Notes: generated by a model from the letters alone, not told the origin. A stretch of DNA of 6,057 nt from Pseudomonadota bacterium (GCA_947474905.1 CANJKQ010000072.1:1-6057); one strand, 5' to 3'. Shown: positions 1-4,940, counted from the stretch's first letter. A program made the numbers and translations.

Positions 1-2
1 TC

Positions 3-230
3 AGTCTCGAACAGAGCTTCGACCTCGATAGCACGGCGATCGAGACCTTGAGCGAGTTCGATCGCGCGATGAGGGCGCGCGGCATCGAACTGCGCTTGGC
101 CCGCGTGCGCGATCATGTTCGCGATCTTCTCATCGCCGCCGGTCCCGGCGATCTCGCGCGACGTTCCTTTTACAGCGTCGACGATGCCGTAGCGGCGACG
201 TCCGGCAACCAGGAGATGCCAAGCACATGA
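3..230 (+). CDS. SulP-family anion transporter, C-terminal STAS-domain tail (partial, 5' end outside window)
   Basis: The frame is open from the window edge and ends with TGA at 228-230, giving the last 75 residues of a longer protein. The residues FDLDSTAIETL, followed by RARGIELRLARVRDHVRDLL and a closing FYSVDDAVAA, match the second half of a STAS domain. STAS is the cytoplasmic regulatory domain at the C-terminus of SulP (SLC26-like) sulfate, bicarbonate or other anion permeases. The DST motif sits where STAS domains carry the conserved Asp and phosphorylatable Ser/Thr loop. The membrane domain would lie upstream of the window, so transport specificity cannot be judged. A stand-alone STAS protein is possible but less likely, because the charged helix-rich tail is typical of SulP. 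A TTG codon at 48 could be read as a start but lies inside the domain and is not the true start. The gene overlaps the next one by 4 bases. Confidence 0.75.
   Translation, partial: SLEQSFDLDSTAIETLSEFDRAMRARGIELRLARVRDHVRDLLIAAGPGDLARRSFYSVDDAVAATSGNQEMPST
211..230 (+). promoter_or_regulatory. Internal ribosome binding site and ATGA stop/start overlap
   Basis: AGGAG at 211-215 lies inside the transporter coding sequence, 11 bases before the ATG at 227. The stop TGA (228-230) shares bases with that ATG. This arrangement fixes the start of the ParB-like gene and suggests coupled translation within one transcript. Confidence 0.6.
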
Positions 231-844
231 CGCATCATTACCAACCCTTGCTGCTACCGACCCGCATCGGCGACTTGCGTCCCACGCAAATGACCGTTGG
301 GATGCGGGAAGTCGCATTGAAGCGCCACGCCTGGCGGGAAAGCTGCGCCAAACAGGGCGCTGAATTTCTTGGTCGGCACATGATTCCGGTAGTGATCGGC
401 CCCAAGCATCGACCTTGGCTGGTCGATCATCACCATCTCGCGCTCGCGCTCCATCTCGAAGGCCAGGAAGAAGTTCTGGCAAGCGTGATTGCCAATTTGT
501 CTCATCTCGGCCGCGACGAATTTCTAACGGTCATGGACAATCGAAGCTGGTTGCATCCCTTTGACGCGCGCGGGGTTCGCCAAGACTATGCCGCGCTTCC
601 CCGACGCCTGAGCAAGCTCAAGGACGATCCATATCGTTCCCTCGCCGGCGCGGTCTTGCGTGAAGGGGGTTATGCCAAAAGTCAGGCGCCGTTCGCCGAA
701 TTTCTCTGGGCCGACTTTTTTCGGCATCGGATCGATGCCAAGCTTCTCAGCCATGACTTTGATCGCGCAGCGCGCAAGGCTCTGGATCTTGCCCGCAGCA
801 AGCGAGCAGACCATTTGCCGGGATGGGCGGGCCCGAGCACATAA
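227..844 (+). CDS. ParB-like protein (ParBc_2 / putative ParB-like nuclease family)
   Basis: The 205-residue product matches the small ParB-like family known as ParBc_2. Visible landmarks are GMREV near residue 25, IPVVIGP (53-59), the histidine-rich VDHHHLA (66-72), DDPYRSLAGAVLREGGYAK (133-151) and PFAEFLWADFFR (155-166). The family resembles the ParB N-terminal nuclease/CTPase fold but lacks the DNA-binding and dimerisation domains of chromosome-partitioning ParB, so a role in segregation should not be assumed. Its biochemical activity is not established to my knowledge. The ATG at 227 overlaps the stop of the upstream transporter gene as ATGA. An AGGAG at 211-215, 11 bases ahead, lies inside that gene, so translation is probably coupled to the transporter. 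No signal peptide is seen, so it is likely cytoplasmic. The length looks complete. The family assignment is firm; the function is open. Confidence 0.85.
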   Translation: MTHHYQPLLLPTRIGDLRPTQMTVGMREVALKRHAWRESCAKQGAEFLGRHMIPVVIGPKHRPWLVDHHHLALALHLEGQEEVLASVIANLSHLGRDEFLTVMDNRSWLHPFDARGVRQDYAALPRRLSKLKDDPYRSLAGAVLREGGYAKSQAPFAEFLWADFFRHRIDAKLLSHDFDRAARKALDLARSKRADHLPGWAGPST

Positions 845-1025
845 GCGTGTGGCGGCTGGCAATGAATAGCGCAATGAGGTCGAATCAATCGCCTCGGCCA
901 CCGATACGGCATGATCGACGCTCGGCGAGGTATTCCTGGGTCGGCAGAGCCTCGGAATTCGTCTGGCCACGTCGACACTGTAGTTGTCCTGGGTAGTCGA
1001 CTGTGAGCTTACCTCAGCCTGACCT

Positions 1026-2060
1026 TCACTTGGCCGCGAAGACCTTTTTGGGTAGCACGACGTGGACGCCCTTGTTGCGATCGACCAACTCGGTCACCTC
1101 GACATCCCCTGCCGTACTGACGAGCATATAGGCATCGTCGCGGTTCAAGCCCTTTGCCTTCACCAGGAAGTCGATCAGGTTGCGCACGGCTTTGCGGGTC
1201 GCGTTGGTCAGGTCTTCGTCGAACCCCATCGCGATGAAAGCCTCGGGCGTCTCGGCCCGGGGATAGCTGGCTTCTACCGCAGCGCTGTCACCTTTCTTGT
1301 GCAGGATAAGCTGGAGCGTACCGGTCAGCGACGTTTCCAGGGCGGTGATGTCGACTTCGCCATTGCCCTGCGCCGCGTGACCGTCGCCAACCTCGAGCAG
1401 CGCGCCCGGCGCGTGGATGGGCAGGAACAGGGTGGTGCCTGCAATAAGCAAACGATTGTCCATATTGCCGCCATGGATCGAAGGGGCGGTGGAGTCATAA
1501 CGGCCGAAGCTGGCTGGCGGCGCCACCCCCATCGAGCCGAAGAACGGGTGGAGCGGGACGTCGACGCCCGGCGCCAGTGTGCCGATCATCCGTTTAAGAT
1601 CGAGCGGCACGATCTTGATCCGCCGATAGGGAAAGTCGTCGGTCAGGAAGCCGGTGGTCGGACCGAAGGCATTGTACGCATAGGGTATCGCAAGTTCGAC
1701 CTTGAGGATGCGGACCTCGAGCGTGTCGCCGGGTTGGGCGCCCTCCACCGCGATCGGGCCGGTCAGAATATGGCCGCCCGGGCCCCGCGCTGACGCGGGC
1801 ACACCATCAAACACGCCGCGCAGGGCAGGCTCGACCTGGTCGGGTGGCAGGCCCGCGCTCTCCCGCCCTTTTGGGCTGTTGGTGAGCAAGGTGTGGACGA
1901 CGACCACGTCGCCTGAACGCACCATCACAGCCGGCGTGGCGGCGGCGTCATAATGGCCCCAGGCAATTGTGGTTGGCGTGGCGGGGAGATCGACCTGTTG
2001 CGCCGTCGCCTGGCTCGCCATGAACACCAACGCAACACCCGCCAATCGTCGTGCCACCAT
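1026..2060 (-). CDS. Exported acetamidase/formamidase-family amidohydrolase
   Basis: The 344-residue product belongs to the FmdA/AmdA family, metal-dependent enzymes that hydrolyse short amides such as formamide and acetamide to the acid and ammonia. Family landmarks are GPIAVEGAQPGDTLEV (101-116), FFGSMGVAP (173-181), GGNMDNRLL (197-205), the signature GDGHAAQGNGEV (225-236), and the closing block from YMLVSTAGDVEV (311-322) to LPKKVF (336-341). Residues 1-20 form a signal peptide: two arginines, a hydrophobic stretch, then A-T-A before QQ, a good signal peptidase I site. The enzyme is therefore probably periplasmic, whereas the classical amidases of this family are cytoplasmic. The start is set by AGGAGG five bases upstream. 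Length is normal for the family and no catalytic-region disruption is seen. The gene is convergent with the ParB-like gene, with a 181-bp gap between them. The true substrate is unknown; many secreted members have no proven amide substrate. Confidence 0.9.
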   Translation of the reverse strand: MVARRLAGVALVFMASQATAQQVDLPATPTTIAWGHYDAAATPAVMVRSGDVVVVHTLLTNSPKGRESAGLPPDQVEPALRGVFDGVPASARGPGGHILTGPIAVEGAQPGDTLEVRILKVELAIPYAYNAFGPTTGFLTDDFPYRRIKIVPLDLKRMIGTLAPGVDVPLHPFFGSMGVAPPASFGRYDSTAPSIHGGNMDNRLLIAGTTLFLPIHAPGALLEVGDGHAAQGNGEVDITALETSLTGTLQLILHKKGDSAAVEASYPRAETPEAFIAMGFDEDLTNATRKAVRNLIDFLVKAKGLNRDDAYMLVSTAGDVEVTELVDRNKGVHVVLPKKVFAAK

Positions 2061-2064
2061 GCTG

Positions 2065-2071
2065 CCCTCCT
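2065..2071 (-). promoter_or_regulatory. Strong Shine-Dalgarno of the amidase gene
   Basis: On the minus strand this reads AGGAGGG, with AGGAGG ending six positions ahead of the ATG at 2060 (five-base spacer). It is a near-perfect anti-16S match and confirms the annotated start. A weak promoter candidate further upstream (TTGAAC, then TAGGCT after 18 bases) is too poor to annotate separately. Confidence 0.8.
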
Positions 2072-2165
2072 AACCTGCTTGGCCGCAGCCTAGGCGAGGT
2101 CCTCCTGCTTGTTCAACTTGCACGATCGACAAGGTGGTCAGCCCAGATCATAGATCCATGATTCG

Positions 2166-2182
2166 CCGGGTCCCAAGCCCGG
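2166..2182 (-). terminator. Short GC hairpin after the small hypothetical gene
   Basis: CCGGG (2166-2170) and CCCGG (2178-2182) are complementary around a 7-base loop. The hairpin lies six bases past the stop of the minus-strand small gene. There is no T-run after it, so termination would be factor-dependent or absent. This is a position-based guess. Confidence 0.25.
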
Positions 2183-2187
2183 GGTCA

Positions 2188-2394
2188 TCAGTGTCTTTCG
2201 GGTCTAACGTCCAGCGTTGGCCAGGCCGGAAAGGCGCGGCTCGGCAAGGGACAAGCGCAATCCCTGATCTTGTGTCGCGCAGTATCGAGTGCGATCCCTA
2301 CCGCTGAAAGCTCAAGCTCGTCGGCAAGCCACAACGCTTCGTGAACGAGCGCCAGAAGCTGGGCATGGCGACGCTGGTTGTTACGATCGTTCAT
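2188..2394 (-). CDS. Small helical hypothetical protein (68 aa)
   Basis: I do not recognise a named family. The first two thirds predict two amphipathic helices: QLLALVHEALWLADELELS (residues 12-30) and AVGIALDTARHKIR (31-44). A proline-rich tail follows. Many alphaproteobacteria, sphingomonads especially, carry short proteins with a similar 'EAL.LADE..L..VG..L..A' helical hairpin, which supports a real gene; this is recalled resemblance only. The ATG at 2394 has only a weak purine-rich leader (AAGAAGAG region). The start overlaps by 14 bases the residual frame of an IS66 transposase fragment on the same strand, so the native upstream region may have been replaced. It lies upstream of and parallel to the exported amidase, separated by 127 bp that includes a small hairpin. 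No function is proposed. Confidence 0.5.
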   Translation of the reverse strand: MNDRNNQRRHAQLLALVHEALWLADELELSAVGIALDTARHKIRDCACPLPSRAFPAWPTLDVRPERH

Positions 2395-2755
2395 AAACTC
2401 TTCTTGCGCTCCTCTCCCAAAGGCACAACGACATCAATGGTGCTGCATGCTCTCGCCGGGCCTTGTGCCCCGTGTCGGGTGGCTGGCCGCGGACCTGTTC
2501 CTTGACAGCGTAGAGCGCTCCGATCCGGTCGAGGATGTCGGTGGTGAGCGCGGTCGGTTTGGTCTGATGGATATCGAAGACTTTACGCCCAAAGTGCGCC
2601 CAGCAGGCGCCCTCAGCGATCTGGCCGGCGGCATTGAGCGGATTATAGCCGGCATAGGCGTCCGCCTGGAGGAAGCCGGCAAAGCTCGCCAACCCGTTCT
2701 GCGGGTGCGCGCCCGAACAATGGGGCGCGAACCGATACCAGGCGAGCGCCGGCGT
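2381..2755 (-). pseudogene. IS66-family transposase (TnpC-type) fragment
   Basis: Read on the minus strand, the frame opens after a TGA at 2756-2758. It gives ALAWYRFAPHCSGAHP, then LASFAGFLQADAYAGYNPL, then EGACWAHFGRKVFDIHQ, DRIGALYAVKEQVRGQPPD and EHAAPLMSLCLWE. These are central to C-terminal blocks of the IS66 DDE transposase; the Asp in LQADAYAGY corresponds to one of the catalytic acidic residues. Intact TnpC is about 500 residues, so only about 115 remain. Recognisable similarity stops near 2414, and the open frame then runs on to a TAA at 2381. The N-terminal zinc finger, the rest of the catalytic core, the usual TnpA/TnpB partner genes and terminal inverted repeats are not seen. It is therefore a remnant that cannot move. 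An internal TTG at 2692 could be called as a start but falls mid-domain. Confidence 0.85.
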
Positions 2756-2895
2756 TCACCAACGGTGCATCAGCAACAACGACTGAACCCGCCATGACCG
2801 TGATGCGTCGGTCCACTAGATGACTTTCGGAGGTTGTTGGCTGAGCGGCAAAAGCGGCCATCGGTTCTAAGCCGGACTGACGATGCGATTTCGAC

Positions 2896-2924
2896 TTGCC
2901 AATATGGAAAGTCGACGGTATCAC
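2896..2924 (+). promoter_or_regulatory. Candidate sigma-70-type promoter
   Basis: TTGCCA (2896-2901) and TATCAC (2919-2924) are separated by 17 bases and lie upstream of the reading frame starting at 2953. The match is moderate. The elements bracket and overlap a cluster of TGGAAA half-sites, which supports a regulated promoter. Confidence 0.35.
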
Positions 2925-2940
2925 TTTCCAGTCTGGAAAC
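2905..2940 (+). promoter_or_regulatory. Operator-like cluster of three TGGAAA half-sites
   Basis: TGGAAAGT (2905-2912) and ACTTTCCA (2923-2930) form a perfect 8-bp inverted repeat with a 10-base spacer. The second arm also pairs with a third half-site as TTTCCAG-T-CTGGAAA (2925-2939), a perfect 7+1+7 palindrome. The cluster overlaps the candidate promoter and ends just before a GGAG ribosome binding site at 2943-2946. Such geometry suits a dimeric winged-helix repressor or activator (HxlR- or ArsR-like), but no such regulator lies in the window. Confidence 0.45.
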
Positions 2941-2952
2941 ACGGAGTCGCTC

Positions 2953-3207
2953 ATGTCTGCTGCTGTCCAAGAAGCTCATGCAGCCCTGGCCGCCAAACAG
3001 GCTGCCGAACGAAGCATCGCTCAACTATCGCTCTGCCCTCCGTGGCGTCATGCCGCGTTCGCGGGCATCATGGCGGCGCTAGTGGTGAGCCCGGCGCTCC
3101 CCCTCCAATGGCGCTTCTGCCGTGATCAGCGATCGCTAGCGCCAGACGGATCGATGCGAGGTTGGGCTCCGCGAGGCGAGCTCGTTTCACGCACCGGCCC
3201 TGAGTGA
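2953..3207 (+). CDS. Possible small membrane protein, 3' half apparently degraded (84 aa)
   Basis: The ATG at 2953 is preceded by GGAG with a six-base spacer and by an operator-like promoter, which favours this start over an upstream in-frame ATG at 2896. The first 30 residues are an Ala/Gln/Glu-rich helix (VQEAHAALAAKQAAERSIAQL). A basic WRH follows, then a membrane-type segment HAAFAGIMAALVVSPALPL (about residues 34-52). From about residue 57 the composition changes to polar and irregular (SLAPDGSMRGWAPRGE), unlike a continuing membrane protein. I suspect the N-terminal part of a longer small membrane protein whose 3' end was lost by deletion or frameshift. I recall no specific family, and the frame could also be fortuitous. 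No partner gene is adjacent. Confidence 0.35.
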   Translation: MSAAVQEAHAALAAKQAAERSIAQLSLCPPWRHAAFAGIMAALVVSPALPLQWRFCRDQRSLAPDGSMRGWAPRGELVSRTGPE

Positions 3208-3404
3208 CCCGGCATCGGGGCCCAACGCAAGTCAGAAACGCTTGGCGAAAGTTCAGCAACGGCGACGAACTGCGCGGACCCGCAGTAAATACTACTCACG
3301 CCAATACTTTGGCGCTGAGCATGCCAATTCTTTTCACTACCAATGCTCCCATCACTTTTAGGCACCAAATGCGACGTCATAAAATGATCCTTCAGACCAG
3401 TGTA
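3208..3404. other. Non-coding stretch of lower GC between truncated ORF and tautomerase terminator
   Basis: No convincing gene on either strand. The stretch becomes noticeably AT-richer from about 3285. It contains a CGCCAA-TACT-TTGGCG hairpin (3299-3314) and two related boxes, CACTACCAATG (3336-3346) and CACCAAATG (3362-3370). Three-frame reading of the plus strand gives no recognisable continuation of the upstream membrane protein. Confidence 0.3.
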
Positions 3405-3428
3405 CCCCGCCGCGCCCACGCGGCGGGG
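3405..3428 (-). terminator. Perfect 10-bp GC hairpin downstream of tautomerase
   Basis: CCCCGCCGCG (3405-3414) pairs perfectly with CGCGGCGGGG (3419-3428) around a four-base loop. It starts 12 bases after the stop codon of the minus-strand tautomerase. The stem is very stable, but no T-run follows on the minus strand, so it may act as a 3'-end stabiliser or pause site rather than a classical intrinsic terminator. Confidence 0.6.
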
Positions 3429-3440
3429 CGCATCTCAAAG

Positions 3441-3866
3441 TTAGGCAGCCGCCGCCTGGCTCACCGACTCCAGAAGCTGCTCGTTCGAATAGGCCTGACC
3501 GTGGATGCCCCAAAGGCCATCCACGGCATAGACCATGTTCACCCAGACGTGGTCGCGTGCGACGCGGCCTTGGCTCGCCCGATGCACCGCCTCAGTCGCA
3601 TCCGCGACGAAGCCAGCCTTTTGCTCGGGTGTGCCGAGCGCGAAGGATGGCACCTTCAATTCGACGATCGCGATGTCAGCCGGCTTGCCGCCGGCAAACG
3701 ACTTTCCACGCGGGATTGTGGAGATCTCACCAATCACGTTGGGCGTGAGGAACGTGTTGCCGTTCAGATCGTGGTGCTTGAGGAAGACGTCGGTCAGTTC
3801 GGCAAACAACTCGCGCTCTGCGGTCTCGGTGAGGACGTCTTCGGTCACATTCAGGGCAATAGGCAT
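3441..3866 (-). CDS. Tautomerase-superfamily protein
   Basis: The 141-residue product begins MPIALNV. After removal of Met it would expose the N-terminal proline that serves as catalytic base in the 4-oxalocrotonate tautomerase superfamily. Later blocks fit a double-length family member: TPNVIGEISTIPRGKSFAGGKPADIAIVELKVPSFALGTPEQK split across residues 41-83, then HVWVNMVYAVDGLWGIHGQAYSN (106-128). The start at 3866 is preferred because it supplies the Pro-1 and has AAGGAG seven bases upstream. The longer frame reaching back to 4127 would cross the operators and the TetR gene. Related proteins are often found beside TetR regulators. The substrate is unknown; enol-keto tautomerisation or handling of an aromatic breakdown product is possible. 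Likely cytoplasmic and oligomeric. Control is probably by the divergent TetR protein, since an operator copy sits within the promoter. Confidence 0.88.
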   Translation of the reverse strand: MPIALNVTEDVLTETAERELFAELTDVFLKHHDLNGNTFLTPNVIGEISTIPRGKSFAGGKPADIAIVELKVPSFALGTPEQKAGFVADATEAVHRASQGRVARDHVWVNMVYAVDGLWGIHGQAYSNEQLLESVSQAAAA

Positions 3867-3873
3867 CGTTCTG

Positions 3874-3879
3874 CTCCTT
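3874..3879 (-). promoter_or_regulatory. Shine-Dalgarno of the tautomerase gene
   Basis: Minus-strand AAGGAG with a seven-base spacer to the ATG at 3866. It decides the start codon in favour of the 141-residue protein with Pro at position 2 and against the 228-codon open frame. Confidence 0.8.
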
Positions 3880-3935
3880 GGTCGGCGTGCCGCGCGAGCC
3901 ATTCCCGCTTGCACACGTCCGCGACGTTCGCCATA

Positions 3936-3947
3936 TGACGACCGTAA
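3936..3947. promoter_or_regulatory. TetR-type operator copy 1 (TGACGACCGTAA)
   Basis: First of three copies of the 12-bp near-palindrome TKACGAYCGTMA in the divergent intergenic region. It lies closest to the tautomerase gene, downstream of that gene's candidate -10. The flanking CATA is mirrored by TATG beside copy 3. Confidence 0.6.
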
Positions 3948-3952
3948 TTCGG

Positions 3953-3980
3953 AATTAAGTGACGATCGTAATTTGGTCAA
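3953..3980 (-). promoter_or_regulatory. Candidate promoter of the tautomerase gene
   Basis: On the minus strand TTGACC (3975-3980) and TTAATT (3953-3958) are spaced by 16 bases; TAATTC one base on gives 17. The -35 box matches consensus at five of six positions. The middle copy of the TetR-type operator (3960-3971) falls exactly in the spacer, the classic place for repression by blocking RNA polymerase. Confidence 0.45.
3960..3971. promoter_or_regulatory. TetR-type operator copy 2 (TGACGATCGTAA)
   Basis: Middle copy; its inner ten bases differ from a perfect palindrome only outside the ACGATCGT core. The centre lies 24 bp from copy 1 and 29 bp from copy 3. It sits between the candidate -35 and -10 boxes of the tautomerase promoter. 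Confidence 0.65.
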
Positions 3981-3988
3981 GCGCCAAG

Positions 3989-4000
3989 TTACGACCGTCA
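3989..4000. promoter_or_regulatory. TetR-type operator copy 3 (TTACGACCGTCA)
   Basis: Third copy, in inverted orientation relative to copy 1. Together with its flank it forms a long imperfect inverted repeat (3932-3947 against 3989-4004, two mismatches). It ends 15 bases before the TetR start codon, which suggests autorepression. Confidence 0.6.
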
Positions 4001-4015
4001 TATGAAAGGGCAGGC

Positions 4016-4633
4016 ATGGCACATCGAGCAGGTCAGAAGGAGGAAAGCAGGGCCCGTATTCTAGCGAGCGCCGGGCGCGGCTTCCGCAGCCGGGGCTACG
4101 ATGCGCTCGGCGTAGACGGACTAGCAAAGGAGGCCGGGGTTACCCACGGCGCATTCTATGCCCACTTTAAATCCAAGGCCGCTGCGTTCCGGGAGACCGT
4201 CACTGTAGGTATGCGCGACCTGCGTTTTGGAATCGAGCGCCTGCGCGACGGGGGACCTGGTTGGCGACAGCGCTTCGTTGAATTTTACCTCGGCGACCGG
4301 CGGACCTGCGACCTTTCTGAAAGCTGCGCTCTTCAAAGCTTAACTGGCGAGGTCGCACGCGCAGCCGACGACGTGCGGGAGGCCTACGAAGTCGAACTAC
4401 GAAGCGTTATCGAGGCGATTTCGGAGGGCATGGTGGCCGGAAGTCAGGCCGACCGGCGCGCTGACGCGACCGCGCTGCTTGCCCTGCTTGCGGGGGGCGT
4501 TTCAATGGCGCGCGCCGTAAAGGACGTATCGATGGCCGAGGACATTGCCGCGGCCATCAGAAGAGCGGCGTTGTTCCTCGAAGAAGCTGCGGCGCTCGAG
4601 ATAAGAAACGCGAACCCTCTCCCGGCGAAGTGA
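4016..4633 (+). CDS. TetR/AcrR-family transcriptional regulator
   Basis: The 205-residue protein has a standard TetR N-terminal DNA-binding domain: RARILASAGRGFRSRGYDAL (12-31), then the helix-turn-helix VDGLAKEAGVTHGAFYAHF (33-51) and FKSKAAAFRE (51-60). Residues from about 70 to 190 form the helical ligand-binding and dimerisation domain; it contains a Cys pair at about 98 and 104 (TCDLSESCAL). The ATG at 4016 is chosen because it begins just ahead of the first helix and has an AAAGGG box five bases upstream. A GTG at 3959 would extend the frame through operator copies 2 and 3. The gene is divergent from the tautomerase with 149 bp between starts, and three operator copies lie there, so it most likely represses both. 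The ligand cannot be read from the sequence. The two Cys residues might allow thiol or electrophile sensing, which is speculation. Confidence 0.92.
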   Translation: MAHRAGQKEESRARILASAGRGFRSRGYDALGVDGLAKEAGVTHGAFYAHFKSKAAAFRETVTVGMRDLRFGIERLRDGGPGWRQRFVEFYLGDRRTCDLSESCALQSLTGEVARAADDVREAYEVELRSVIEAISEGMVAGSQADRRADATALLALLAGGVSMARAVKDVSMAEDIAAAIRRAALFLEEAAALEIRNANPLPAK

Positions 4634-4654
4634 GACTAAAGTTGTAAATAAGTG

Positions 4655-4687
4655 AAAGACTTGATCGATTCCGAGAGTCTTTTTATT
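4655..4687 (+). terminator. Rho-independent-type terminator after the TetR gene
   Basis: AAAGACT (4655-4661) pairs with AGTCTTT (4676-4682) around a 14-base loop and runs into a T-rich tail (TTTTTATT). It lies 21 bases past the TetR stop. The stem is AT-rich and the loop long, so efficiency may be modest, but position and T-run support termination. Confidence 0.55.
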
Positions 4688-4701
4688 GCAGGAGGCGGGT
4701 C

Positions 4702-4809
4702 ATGACGACTCCAAGGGCTGGCTCCTGCGCTGTTCAACTCGAACGCGTCGGTCGTGCCGATGCGCTGGAGACGGTCAAATCTCGCGTCGTTCGTCCGCGA
4801 ACGAGCTGA
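4702..4809 (+). CDS. Very small open frame with strong Shine-Dalgarno (35 codons), unproven
   Basis: ATG at 4702 follows AGGAGG with a short spacer (GGAGG at 4690-4694 region). The frame runs MTTPRAGSCAVQLERVGRADALE and on to TGA at 4807. The peptide resembles nothing I recognise and has no signal or membrane segment. The strong ribosome binding site directly after a terminator suggests either a leader peptide or the surviving start of a gene whose body was lost. Coding status is uncertain. Confidence 0.2.
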   Translation: MTTPRAGSCAVQLERVGRADALETVKSRVVRPRTS

Positions 4810-4940
4810 CTACCGCGAGGTAATGTGGCGCAATGTCAACAGATCTCGCTCCCAGCCAATGCAGCGTGCTCGGTATCATTCCGCACGGCGTGAATTGCTG
4901 AATGAATTCATCGAAGCGCGCGGATCGCGAGGCCGCCTAC

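Noticed and set aside
524..970. 148-codon minus-strand frame across the 3' end of the ParB-like gene
   Set aside because: Antisense to an identified gene with no start signal or recognisable motif; the 845-1025 gap itself shows no gene.
971..1001. Two GTCGAC repeats (971-976 and 996-1001) between the convergent genes
   Set aside because: Six-base self-complementary words are common at this GC content; flanks do not extend the repeat or form a usable hairpin.
1062..1793. 243-codon plus-strand frame inside the amidase gene
   Set aside because: Antisense shadow of a firmly identified gene; the product is low in hydrophobic structure and matches no family I know.
2643..2954. Minus-strand 103-codon frame overlapping the IS66 remnant
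   Set aside because: Only an alternative frame of the transposase fragment plus upstream sequence; IS66 similarity lies in the other frame and no family is seen in this one.
3204..3938. 244-codon plus-strand frame over the tautomerase gene
   Set aside because: Antisense shadow; it reads through the terminator hairpin and the tautomerase coding region and has no family resemblance.
3867..4127. Upstream extension of the tautomerase frame to a 228-codon ORF
   Set aside because: It would run through the divergent promoter region and into the TetR gene and would bury the catalytic proline. The internal ATG at 3866 has an ideal ribosome binding site.
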